NCBI GenBank assembly: GCA_018398585.1
Contig: JAGTTD010000011.1
Coordinates: forward strand, 16,979,346-17,043,345
Length of the DNA stretch: 64,000 nucleotides
From: Simmondsia chinensis
Lineage: Eukaryota; Streptophyta; Magnoliopsida; Caryophyllales; Simmondsiaceae
Direction of reading: 5' to 3'
The notes under the pieces are model-generated. The model ran no database searches and was not told the origin of the DNA. It saw only the letters and a program-made list of their open reading frames with translations. Shown in pieces: positions 1 through 10,148 of the stretch. Numbering within the stretch: the stretch's first letter is position 1; every line of letters starts with the position of its first letter. The translations under genes were made by a program, and so were the position numbers.

Positions 1-524
1 GGCTAAGATTTCATCTAACCATAGAGAGCAAGTTAGCTTTCCATCAAGGATGATTCGGTGAAGAAGAAGTTGAACAAACTCATGTCGATCTTCACGATAA
101 TTTCGCTTTCATTTCAATTTAACAAAAAATTAAAATAAAGTCTGAGAGAGAGAGAGAGAGCTGAGAGAAGAGAAAATAGGGATGGTGCGTCAGCCCTAGA
201 ACAAGCAACGACCCCCCGCAATTGACCAGAAAAAAACCCCTTTTAAAGTGACGACCTGCTGTGTCGTCAACCCTAACGTCGATGCTTGTGGTGGGTTGGT
301 GAAGATGGGCTGTGTTTAGGCCGGGGAAAGGGTCTGAGCTGGTTGGTGGTGTCGGTGGGCTGGAGAACAGGGCTGTTGGGCTGGGCTGAAGTTGGGCCGG
401 CATTTGGTGGGCCTGGTGTTGGTCAGTGATGGGCTGTGCGTGGGATTGCTGGGCCAGAATAGGGAGATGACGAGTTGGGCCGGAGTTGGTGTGGGACGAT
501 GGTGGGTTGTTGGGTCTGGAGGTA
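1..524. other. Intergenic, no gene recognised
   Basis: I find no supported gene here. A (GA)n microsatellite lies at about 144-160. The stretch from about 240 to 524 is rich in GGGCTGGG/TTGGGCC-like words, unlike the AT-rich DNA around it. Short frames present on the minus strand have proline/serine/threonine-rich, low-complexity products and no recognisable domain. Confidence 0.5.
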
Positions 525-790
525 GGGGATGATGAACAGTGCGACTCGGGTACTGTAGCGGTACGGGTCGAGCTTTTACGTTCTTGTCCCGAATCTCGAT
601 TGACTTGATTTAATTATTTACTCATCGAATTTGACTTATTTGCACCAAAATTCGACAATTTTCAAAACTTTAATTTCGAACATGCTAAACATAAAAATTG
701 CCAAAATGAGTGTAGAACTATAATTAATCAGGTACAAAATAGTTAAAATATCAATTAAAAGATGCGTAAATATGAGACGCATCAATAAGG
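525..790 (+). repeat. Diverged repeat P, copy 1
   Basis: This stretch resembles 1392-1690. Shared words include a segment reading TTGACTT-ATTTAATT, then CATCGAATTTG-CTTATTTGCACC, and near the 3' edge AAAAGATGC-TAAATAT-AGACG-ATCA. The two copies are in the same orientation and bracket a gypsy reverse-transcriptase relic. They may be old LTR or non-autonomous element fragments; no clean termini or target duplication are visible. Confidence 0.5.
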
Positions 791-814
791 GGGTATATCA
801 AATATCTAATTGTA

Positions 815-1368
815 GCCACCTCAAAGGATGAATACCCTATGCCAATAGCTGATGTCCTCATTAATTCAGCCTCAAGGCATGAGGTCTTATCCTTTACGGA
901 TGGCGACTATGGGTACTACCATGTCATAATTACTTTAAAGGATACCCAAACAACAGTGTTTAGATGCCCTGGGTCAATAGGGACCTTTGAGTGGGTGGCT
1001 ATGCCATTTGGTTTGAAGAAAGCTGGTGCCACCTACCAAAGAGCCATGAACATGATCCTTCGTAATCTCATTGACCAGACCATGGAAGTCTACATAGATG
1101 AGATTATGCTCAAATCAAAGTCTCAAGTCAAGCACTTAGAGCACTTAAGCGGAGCGGTCCTTCAAATGAGGAACCACAGCTTCAAGATGAACCCACTAGA
1201 ATGTGCCTTTGGAGTGCGCGATGGGAACTTCCTTTGTTTCTTGGTACATCAGAGGGAAATTGAAGTTGACATTAATAAGACTTGGACCATTTAAGACGCC
1301 AAATTGCCTTCAATTAAAAAGGAGCTTCAATGCTTTTTGGGGCAGCTTAATTTCCTAAGACGCTTGGT
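815..1368 (+). pseudogene. Ty3/gypsy reverse transcriptase fragment
   Basis: The product would be the palm part of an LTR-retrotransposon reverse transcriptase. The frame enters at a KDEYPMP motif (about 824-841), then shows SFTDGDYGYYH (family: SFMDGNAGYNQ), FRCPGSIGTFEWVAMPFGLKKAGATYQRAMN, and YIDE where the catalytic YIDD box is expected, so one catalytic aspartate is lost. An in-frame TAA at 1292-1294 is followed in the same frame by the connection motif KKELQCFLGQLNFLRR. The FRCPG and AGATYQRAMN words are typical of plant Tat/Athila-type gypsy polyproteins, not of the chromovirus-like elements elsewhere in the window. Protease, RNase H and integrase are absent, so this is a relic cut off on both sides by repeat P. 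Confidence 0.85.
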
Positions 1369-1391
1369 AGGCGCTGGGACGGGTGATGTGG

Positions 1392-1690
1392 GTCTAGGGA
1401 TGATGAGCTGGGGACGGGGTCCGTGTGGGTTATCTATTGGTGGTGGATTGGTGGTCATGGGCCTGAGATACGGGATGACGTGGGTTCAGGCTCCGAATCA
1501 CAATTGACTTTATTTAATTGCCCACGCATCGAATTTGTCTTATTTGCACCCAATTTGCCAATTTATAAAGCTTTAATCTTCAAACCTATAAAACAAAAAA
1601 TTTTCCAGAGTGAGGATGTAATGATAATTAAACTGGAGAAAAATAGATAAAATAGGAAATAAAAGATGCATAAATATTAGACGGATCAGA
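1392..1690 (+). repeat. Diverged repeat P, copy 2
   Basis: Second copy of the repeat at 525-790, same orientation, with substitutions and indels throughout. It ends about 20 bp before the stop of the minus-strand PMD gene. Together the copies frame the 0.6-kb reverse-transcriptase relic. Confidence 0.5.
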
Positions 1691-1708
1691 TTCCTTTATA
1701 GCTTACAA

Positions 1709-4700
1709 CTAGCTAGTGGCTTCATTTAACTGCTTGTCTATAGAGAGGGCCTGCTCTTGAAGGGCTTGTTGAGTTCTTTGAGCCTCTATAGTTGCTTGCT
1801 CAAGCTCTCCAACTTTTAAGCCCTGAGAAGTGTGTTGCTGCTTGAGAGATGACAACTGCTTCTTGAGCCGATTCAGCTTCTCCTCCCACTGATGGATTTC
1901 ACCCTCTAAGACTTTGATGTCTTGAGCTTGCTAACTCTGGGCTTCTTAGCTTCTTTGAATTCCTTAAAGAGAAGCTGTGGGCTTCCTAGTCCTTTTGAAC
2001 GCCCTAGGCTCCAGATAGCATCCTGGCATTAACACTTCTTCTGAAAGATTGATTGGACCTCCTAGTTGACTTTGGTAAACACCTTCTCCAGCATCTCGAG
2101 TTCTCTATCAATGTCTGGGGCCACCTTGGGATCTTTTTCAGGGCCTTCACCAAGGAGATAGCTTCTTCATAGGTGGCATTCTCGGTCAAAGCAAGGACAA
2201 GGAGGTGTGCCATTTCCTTCAGTCTTTGAAATCTTAGAGATACTTGATCCAGCTGCAGTAAGGGAAATCTCCCACTTATCCCTAATTTATCTAGAGGAGA
2301 TGTTATCCTCTCTAAGATAGGAGGGGTAACTCTTGGTGGTGTAACTAGAAAGGGAGAACATTAGAGAAATTAGATCAAGTCCTAACTTTGGAGTTAAACC
2401 AGAGTAAGAAAGGGCTAATTTTTTCCTCTGAAGCTTCAGTTGGAAGGACAGGAAGAACATTTGTTGGTTCTTCAGCTACTTGGTTGTCTTTTTAGTGGGG
2501 GACTTCTGGAAAAGGAAATATTTGTATGTTAGAACTAATTAATGGTTTGGACATCAAGGATTCATGAGCAAAGAGAAGAGAATGTGCCTTCATGGATCCC
2601 TTCAAAGGCGATAGAGGACATTTCGTGGAAGAAGGAATGGAGCCTGCATAAGGCCCTGTCTCAAAGAGACTGTAAGTGGAGCTTCATTGGGTTACTGACT
2701 TACAAGTGGCTTCTTAGCTGAAGTGACTATATATCCTTCTTCACCAGTACTTGAGCAAAGAGATTCAATTTCCCGAGGGAGCTTTGGCACATGTTGCTAT
2801 GCTAGAGAATCTATAATATCCACAATGACCGAGGCTGTTGCTTCATGTGGCTATACAAGGTTAAGTCAGAACAGCTTTAACAAAAGATAATAAAAGAAAA
2901 CTAACTAAGAAAAGGCTAACACCTCTAATTGAGGGAGCCTAACTCTTCTATTTCTCACTGGCTTCGAGAAGGATACTTCTTCTTCTTCTTCTTCTGCCTG
3001 AATGGCTTTGGAAGGAGAAGCAAGGGGAACATCTTTTCTTACTCTTTTATTCAAGTCACTAAATTCAAGGGCTGGTGGGGAGGTTCTTAGAAGAGATTCC
3101 TCCGACAACATTTTGGTGACGCTTCAGGTACTCCTTAGAGTTTCTTGTGCAGCTGAAGCAGCAAAGCAAAGAACAAGGGTGAGTCATTGTCCAAGCCATC
3201 AAAAAGACAAAATTGAACTCTGCTTCAAGGATGAATTTTCACCTAATATTGTCTTCTTTAGAGTCTTCCCTATTCTGGCTGGCTGGGCTCCTTTTGAGCT
3301 GGGACCTGTAGATGTAAGGGAAGTGTAAAATATTACTCGGCACCTTTAGCCTCGAAGAGGACCAGTGGGCTTGGAGCCAAGCCATAATACGAGGTCTGGC
3401 GCATGGGGAATGGCTACAGGAGGCAGCATACTCATACAGTGACTTGACCTTGAGATTGGACTCATAGAACTCTTTGCATTGGGAGCACTCAATGGAAGTC
3501 CTTTTAGCCCACAATGGGTTCTCGTTCCTCATACATTGAAAAGGAATGTCCTGGACCATTCCAAACTATGTGGCTAATAATCGAGGCCTCTAAGTCTCTA
3601 CACCAAGATGGATTTGGTGATATAAGAAAAGATCTTGAGGGCATAAGATTGCTCGCCAGATCTAAGCGTTGATGCCTACAAAGACATCATAATGGAGGTC
3701 TAGTTTTTTTAACCAAAGCGGACTAAGCTTCCTCTCTTTGGAAAATGGACATTGGATCCCTATCCCCTCAAAGAGACATAAGCAGCTCAAGGCGTTGATC
3801 AAAGACCATCTTGGGGGTAAAAGAACCTCTCTTCGAGCATATTATTGTCCATAACACGTGAACTCCACATTTGTGGAGATAAAGGGGCCTCTGTAGTAGA
3901 GCTCAGGCAGATAGGCTTGGCCCCATAATTGGACCAACCACAAGGGTTCCCATGGCTGGACATCAAAATTTTTTACTATGATGTCCATGGGGCATCCCTG
4001 CACTTGAGCCAAAAACAGTGATCCTAAAGCTAGTGCACTAATGCTAACGTCCAGGTTTATTGCCACCATCTTAAGAAGCTTAAGTACGGAATTGGAGGAA
4101 TTAGCAAGAAAGAACTTGTTCAACCAAAACAAGTAGAAACAGACCTCTTCTTCTTTGGATCCTCGTCCATAGTTATGACTTTCTATGGCAAAAACTTCAA
4201 CAGAAGTCTTATAATTGCTAGGCATGTCAATCACAGAGAATGAAGAGGCAAAGGTTTCAGCCTCCTTAGGAATATAAGAGTCAAAAGGAAACTCCTCTCC
4301 ATCGGGGGAAAGTACTGTTAAGGTCGTTATGTCCTTTAAGGTAATTCGAAGAAGGCCCTCAGGGAGGACAAAAGTGTTATAGCAGATGTTCTAACAGCAA
4401 GTGAATGCTATCATAATGGGGTAGTCATACCTAAGAGTGACCTCGGAAAGTCTAATAGCTTCATAAATGTGAAGATTCTTCCATTTCTCTTCATAGGTGA
4501 GCATTCGTTGGTCCACCCATTCAGCATACCGCTTGGTTAGGAATGTCCATCCTTTGAAGGGAGCTAAGAGTATTTGTAGATGTGTTTGCTGGCCCAAGAA
4601 TGACTTGAGGAGACTGTACGAAGCAAAGGACAATCATCAATATCTAGAAACACGCCCTCAAGGATGGGGATGTTAAAAGAAGAGTCAAAAATAGGCCCTA

Positions 4701-4770
4701 GGGCACAAGATTCAAAGATTGAAGAAGGATTAAAAATGCCCCCATAGAGGTATAATGGGATGAACAGCAC
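1709..4770 (-). pseudogene. Plant mobile domain (PMD, aminotransferase-like) protein with coiled-coil tail, degenerate
   Basis: Reading the minus strand from 4770, the first frame has a GGIFNPSS/LGPIFDSS opening, then shifts frame near 4590 into a stretch with APFKGWTFLTKRYAEWVD, an IYEAIRLS motif and RYDYPIMIAF. After an in-frame TAG (4391-4393) the same frame continues with NTFVLPEG-LRITLKDI and FYLFWLNKFFL. These are the successive conserved blocks of the PF10536 plant mobile domain. Further down are acidic and basic linkers (about 2905-3111) and a heptad-like coiled coil rich in Gln, Glu and Leu that ends at a TAG (1709-1711). PMD proteins occur both as host genes (the MAIL1/MAIN family) and inside transposable elements. 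The transposon-only surroundings suggest the latter, but that is inference. At least one frameshift and several stops make it non-functional. Confidence 0.7.
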
Positions 4771-4932
4771 TCCAACCCTAGGGTTAACAGTACACCTACC
4801 TCAGGAGTGTACTCCGAGAAGATGGGTTAGAGTGCACCCAACTTTCTTAGTAATGAAGGAGAGAAAGAACAAATTTTAGAGAGAACGAAAGCTATGAACG
4901 AGAAGAAGAAGTTCTATATTTCAGTGTTAAAC

Positions 4933-5117
4933 AAAATCCTAAGAAAAAATGTTTATAAAAAAAATTATTGCACGTTAAGTAAAGATAATGGCCCTGGAAT
5001 TCAGCTACAATAAGGAAAGTGGCGAATATGGGAGAGCCTAAAAATCTGGCTTTAGTTATGGATAAAACAATTTATAAAAAGTGCACGAATTGATGCTTTC
5101 ATAATGCGTACTCGAGC
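4933..5117. repeat. Direct repeat Q, copy 1 (upstream of PMD gene)
   Basis: About 185 bp repeated in the same orientation at 5129-5322. Shared words are TTGCACGTTAAG, AAGATAATGGCC, GGCTACAATAAGGAA, GTGGCGAATATGGGAGAGCC and TTTAGTTATGGATAAA. Copy 1 carries a weaker TATA-like element on the minus strand. It lies in the 5' flank of the minus-strand PMD pseudogene. Confidence 0.8.
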
Positions 5118-5128
5118 AATCTACTAAG

Positions 5129-5322
5129 AAAAACCCTAAGGAATGGTATTTATAGAGAAAAATCTTTGCACGTTAAGGAGAAGATAATGGCCTTAGAATT
5201 TGGCTACAATAAGGAATGTGGCGAATATGGGAGAGCCTAGAAATAAGGTTTTAGTTATGGATAAACTGGTTTATGGAAAGAGCGGGAAATGACGCAGTCA
5301 TAATTTGTACTTGAGCTCGAGC
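5129..5322. repeat. Direct repeat Q, copy 2
   Basis: Second copy of the tandem promoter-region repeat. This copy holds the better TATA box (minus CTATAAATA, 5147-5155), so it may be the original promoter and copy 1 a duplicate lying in the transcribed leader. Confidence 0.8.
5147..5155 (-). promoter_or_regulatory. TATA box candidate for PMD gene
   Basis: On the minus strand this reads CTATAAATA, a canonical plant TATA box. It is about 380 nt upstream of the first PMD ATG (4770), leaving a plausible leader. It sits in a direct repeat whose other copy has a degenerate version. Confidence 0.45.
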
Positions 5323-6059
5323 GTGTAGCCTCTGGCCTCGAGACCAAAAGTATGGACAATCCCCTAAGGTCAACTAAGAGACACCTCGAGTTCAAGCCAA
5401 AGGCCTCGAGCACTACTGAAAGAGAAGAACTCACATCAAGTTCTTTTACGACAACTTAAATATAAACAATGGTCGTAAAAATGAAAATCTGAGTTAAAAA
5501 AAGTCCACACACCACAACGTGATGTTCCGATCTTCCTGACGGGGAGCACGTGCACGCATGTGGCCCACCAAGCCAACTCTAAGCTTACCAGATTTTACCA
5601 AGTACAATGACAAGAGGTATATAAACAAGACTCCCCACCACTATTCTTCTTATGTGAGATGGAGGTACTTTCACATGACAATAAAATTGAAATATACTAC
5701 CTCCAAATTCCAACAAAAAGAAGTCCCATTTCTAAAGCTTAATTTTTTACCACATCATAAAAAATAAGGTTTACTCAGAAATGGGGCTTTTCCCCTCCAA
5801 CATTGCCCCATTTTAACCCCATTTTATATTTTTTTTAGTTATTTAATAGTTGATTTATATAAATTATTTTAATTACTACAAGATAAATGGTGTAATTACA
5901 TTGAAAGCAAACAAGAATTAAAAAAATAATTAACTACATTGTCTAATTTTTGATGTGCCACAAATGCCCAATCAAGTCATCTTATAGTGCATAATCCTTA
6001 GCCCTATCACAAACTTGAATATTATTTTGTAGGTAGGTTTCATATTAAGCTAAAAAGTC
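5323..6059. other. Intergenic, AT-rich
   Basis: No supported gene. A partial hairpin-like GGGG-CTTTT-CCCC stretch near 5783-5795 could mark the edge of the Harbinger element to the right, but I cannot find its inverted partner, so no terminus is called. Confidence 0.4.
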
Positions 6060-7075
6060 ATGCAAGACCTCATGACTCCTGTTTTGGTGCCACCTGATTA
6101 AACTTATTATCCTGTAGATGGTACAAATATCATTTATCCTAGATAATCATGTTATGCAATATGTTGCAAGCCCGCATTATTTCTCCTAGTGTTTTTGTGT
6201 CATTAAATTGTGCAAGACTAGATATAATTGAAAAGCGAGCTTAGAGCACCCAAGTGCTCCGTCAACACCCGTAACATCTGATTCTTAATCCTTGGAGAAA
6301 TAATTTTGATTTTCTCCTTGTGGATAAGGGATTGATTTCACAAATGTTGCCCATGGTAGATAAATACCATCCACAAGATAGTCATAGTCGTGACCCTTTA
6401 TTGGGTACTGTATCGGAGGAGCCCGTGCTTCATAAGTGTCACAAAAAACTGGTGGCCAATCCTAGACATTGAAATCGTTGCATGTACTAGGAAGGAAAAT
6501 AAAAAAACATGGCATATACATAAATATTACGATGCAGTGACTTCTATTATGATTGTTGAAGCCCCATGATCCCCTTGAGGATATTATTATTTATATGCAA
6601 CAAGACAATTTCTCCATGTGCAGAGCATAAAAGCGGTGCTTCCCGTCGTGCATGGAAAATCATGCATCTCTTATACCTAAGAAGCCATTGGATGTCGTTA
6701 GGATTTGGTCTTCTCATGCAACATCTTGGACGGACTTCCTCAATGATTACACAACGGTTGACTCACCAGTCCACACATAGTTATCCACAACATCCAACAT
6801 GACTCCATAAAGCGAGTATATGCATTGCAGTTGTGCATTCTGAAGATGTGATAAGCCATTCCTTTCAATAACATCTTTCTTTTCTGTGAAGTACGGGTCA
6901 TGATGTTCAAGGGCATTCTCAATAAGAAGGAATATGTGCCTTCACATGCGAAACCTCCTGTAGAACTAAGTATCGATGTAAACTATATTTGGGTTAAAGT
7001 AGTCATTATAAAGATAGATTTAGCCTTCTTCTCATCATCTTTTTATGTGAGCCCTTCTTGAAATGGACCTTGAAA
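6060..7075 (-). pseudogene. PIF/Harbinger transposase (HARBI1/ALP1-like nuclease), degenerate
   Basis: Translating the minus strand across stops and frameshifts gives, in order, the N-terminal block (YFNPN then RRFRM, the family FRRRFRM), a YGVMLDVVDNYVWTGEST block (family YGV-AD-VDEYVRIGEST), a cysteine/histidine-poor remnant of the DCMHW-W-NCP region, then APPIQYPIKGHDY-YLVDGIYLPWATFVKSIP-PQGE and a degenerate C-terminal helix. This block order is that of the DDE nuclease of plant PIF/Harbinger transposons and of the domesticated ALP1/HARBI1 proteins. There are more than five stops and several frameshifts, and the first catalytic Asp region is not recoverable with confidence. It pairs with the accessory gene at 8080-8560, which reads in the same direction. 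Confidence 0.75.
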
Positions 7076-7129
7076 CTTCATGTTAGATGATGAGCTTGCA
7101 TGAAATTGTGTACGTGAAGAACACATGTT

Positions 7130-8079
7130 GAGCAACCCCATTTGATATGCTCTTATAGTGTCGCTTATTAATTCATTAATGATGTTGTTAATGCTTAAAG
7201 GGTGAAAATTGGGTTTTGAGACATGTTGAGATGTGCTAGTATGAAATTGGAGTTAAAAATTGAAGTATAAATTAGAGTGGGAAATTGGACTATGAAAGTT
7301 GAGTATGAAATAGTAACTTTAACTACTATCATTACTTTTCTCACATCTTTCACCATAGTTCCCAACTCGCCTTTCTCAATCAATTCAATAATACAAAACA
7401 ATTTCTATAATAATTCCAAATGTCAAAGATACGGAATACTCTAGCCAAAGATTCCATAATCTATTCATATATTTGCAAATCAATTAAGAGGACATCTTTA
7501 TCGCGTTAGAGACTATAAATTCCACGTAAAACAACTGTTTTTGCAACACTTCATGTCAATATGCAATGTACGTAAGATTCAAGCCAATGCACTTTGACTA
7601 ATCCTTTTGGAACATCAAAGCAACGAACAATCCATGCACGAGTTCAGAATGCTTTCTGGATTTAAAGTTATCATCTTATATAATTAATTATTTATCATAA
7701 CAATTAAAGGGGAAAAAACAAACTAATTCAGATGGTTCTGTTCAGTATTCCAATCTTATTGACGACATCAACATAATACTCTTGAATCCCTATTACATGA
7801 CCAAGACAAAAGTATCATATTATAGTCTTATCAGATAAGTTATCCAAGTTTTCACCGATTACAAAAATACTTTGAAACGTGTCATTAGTTTGGTCTAAGT
7901 CTATCTGTGGTTCAATCTTATTGGCCACTTGAACCAAACCTGATATGTCATCTTAGACTACGTTCATCACATGGAACGTTTCGGAAAACAATCACATACA
8001 TGTTTGACTTATAAAACATAATCGGACAATAAATGAATAAAATAATTTTATTTATTTAATATTTAAAACTAACTAATTG
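7130..8079. other. AT-rich spacer between the two Harbinger genes
   Basis: No coding signal. Length and position fit the intergenic or intron space between the two genes of a PIF/Harbinger element. Short ATG-initiated frames on the minus strand here have no recognisable domain. Confidence 0.4.
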
Positions 8080-8560
8080 GGTTTTCTAGAACACCAATTC
8101 TAAAAGAAGTAGCTTTTGTTCGTTTGGTGCTCCGGTTGAATGTTTAGAGCCTTCCACTTTTGTTGGTTCTTCCACATTTGCCATGCATGATCTAAGTTCC
8201 ATTTTTGTCTATTATTGTTTGAGTACAAATGTCATGCATTGATAATATAGTTGCTTTCCAACTATCGACTTTCATATCAAGAACAAATTCTTTTGTAGCA
8301 CGTAGAAAATTCCATACATGTTGGAGCTACTTTTTACCATCGACGTCTAAGCATGTTGGGATTTCAAGCAGGCAAATTCTATTGGGGATTTTGATAGTAC
8401 TCAGGAATCCTATCCCACATCGCCTTCTGTGTTTGGTTAATCGCGATGTTCAAATTGGTTTATAAGTTTAATCATGTGCTGATTAAAAGTCAGTCCTCGG
8501 AGATCGTACATCATGCACCAAGTTTAGATGTATTTGGAGTCTCGAACATCGCGTCATTGT
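8080..8560 (-). pseudogene. PIF/Harbinger accessory protein (SANT/Myb-like, NAM-associated type), degenerate
   Basis: On the minus strand the sequence encodes, across stops, NQTQKAMWDRIPEYYQNP, a degraded arginine-rich helix (LRRRW), and later a HAWQMWKNQQKW motif. This layout (NQ-x-FW-RI-x-YY, RSxxxxxRW, then an aromatic W...W...QKW end) is that of the Myb/SANT-like DNA-binding ORF1 of Harbinger elements, often annotated in plants as glutathione S-transferase T3-like or no-apical-meristem-associated. It supplies DNA and terminal recognition for the transposase. At least four in-frame stops are present. It lies upstream of, and in line with, the transposase relic, so the two form one dead element. 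Confidence 0.65.
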
Positions 8561-8814
8561 CTTCATCAATAGTAGGAAAACTATGCTCCAAATTTTTCGA
8601 TGAGTACTCAGGGTATTCACTTTGAGAAAACTTCTCATTCAAAGAATTGTTCACACCCCAAAATTGAGCATGTTTCAACAATGTCATTTAATGATAGTAG
8701 GACACGTTGTTTTCAACCTAAATTCGAATGAGTTGGGACAATGCCGTTTTGAGCAAAGTGTCGTGTGCTTGTCACATGAGGCCCTCCTCATGGAAGGTAA
8801 GGCCTTTAGATGCT
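8561..8814. other. No gene; 5' flank of Harbinger relic
   Basis: Nothing supported. The right terminus of the Harbinger element probably lies here, but no terminal inverted repeat matching the left side is recognised. Confidence 0.35.
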
Positions 8815-10092
8815 GAGACAGCAGCATCTCGAGCCCAAGAGCTTAAGGAATTTAAACTTCAACAGTGGTACCAGCCACTCAAGGCTTGAGATGGTTGAGG
8901 GGTCAAAGGAGCTTGAGCTCAATCCTAGATGGCTGCAAGACAGGTGGTTTCCAAGCTTGAGATAGTTACTCGTAGTGCAATTTTAGAATGCATGGGCTTC
9001 AAGCTTATCCAACAGAAGGTGGGGCATCTAAAAGGGACTCCAGCTGAAAAAGAAGATGTGGGCTTCCCAAAGGACGCTCAAGCACACCAAATTAAGGGCA
9101 CATTCACTACTTATTCACACGCCAAAGAAGCTTTATGGCCTACGTGGGAGGAAAATGCTGCGAAAATTGGAGGCAGCTGTTATTTCATTTTTTCTATAAA
9201 TAAGAGAAATTATTGCAGTTTTAAAGGGTTCAACACCACCCATACAAAACTTCTTCAAGTTTTTCTACAGCACACTTGTGCGATTTCCTAGTAATTGCTT
9301 TACTTAACTTAGCATAGTGTAGCGTAGATCTTGTTTTACTTGCTTCTTCAGTAATGTAGTGTTTCGGGCTTCGGGTATGAACTCTTCATTTTCGTATGTT
9401 CTCAAAATCGACAGGTTAAAAAGTGTGGCTTTAATTTAAGGCTTTGACAGCCATGGTTCGACCTTGATTGTATTGGTATTAACATTACTGTCACTGCTTA
9501 ATAAGTCAGGTCAACTTAGGTTTGTGCCATTATTTAACAGCTTTGACGGCCAAGGCTTGACCTTGATTGCATTGGTTCTCATCCAGTGACCAAAATACGA
9601 TTTGCTCTACCTAAATCTTGTCACACTCTAACTCATTCGAGTTATTATAAGTTAAGAGTGGCAAGCCTAAAAATCTGATTGACTAAGGCTTATAAGTGGA
9701 CTATTTAGCTATTGGGTTTGTCTCCACCCCAATTATTGACTTTTTAAGTATACGAGGAAAGGTGTCTGTGGGCCTTGCTCTATGATTGTAACTGCCACTT
9801 GAGTTAAGTCCATAACCCTTTAATTTTTGTCATCATATATAATATTAAAAAATCCACAAACAAATATAAAAGTCTTCTTAATTAGAGCATAAGCAGAATC
9901 CCCATGTAAAATAAACAAAGTTGGGTACAAAAAAATATCACCACCTTTTCTCCGAGAAGGTTAGTGGTTGAGGTCAAAGACATGCGGTCAGAATTTAGGC
10001 TCACTCTCTAGTCATGGTGAGTCCCATTTGCACATTTATTTAGATTTGCATTTACGGCAACCACATCACAGTACTAACAAAAAAATAAAGCA
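8815..10092 (+). repeat. Tandem LTR-like unit H1
   Basis: About 1.28 kb, repeated in the same orientation at 10149-11370. Collinear matches include GTTGA-GGGG-AAA-G-GCT-GAGCTC, TATAAATAAGAGA-ATTAT, ACTTCTTCAAGTTTTT, CTTTGAC-GCCA, ACTCAT-GAGTTAT-ATAAG and AGG-AAGGTGTCTGTG. Each unit has one promoter-like TATA box and an internal duplicated motif CTTTGAC(A/G)GCCAAGGC. This suggests an LTR carried twice in tandem without an interior, or a terminal-repeat miniature element. No coding domain is present; the 120-codon frame at 8929-9291 is not kept in the second unit. Outer ends are too diverged to define. Confidence 0.65.
9195..9202 (+). promoter_or_regulatory. TATA box of unit H1
   Basis: TATAAATA within a CTATAAATAAGAGA context, conserved at the matching place in unit H2. 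Confidence 0.5.
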
Positions 10093-10148
10093 AACGCACG
10101 TGCTTAACACGATAAGCCATGCTCAATGCATGAATGGCTTTTAAACGT

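Noticed and set aside
119..403. 94-codon minus Pro/Ser-rich frame
   Set aside because: Low-complexity product of a GGGCTGGG-rich stretch, with no domain.
8929..9291. 120-codon plus frame that could be a small gene
   Set aside because: It lies in tandem unit H1 and the matching region of unit H2 is not open; no domain recognised.
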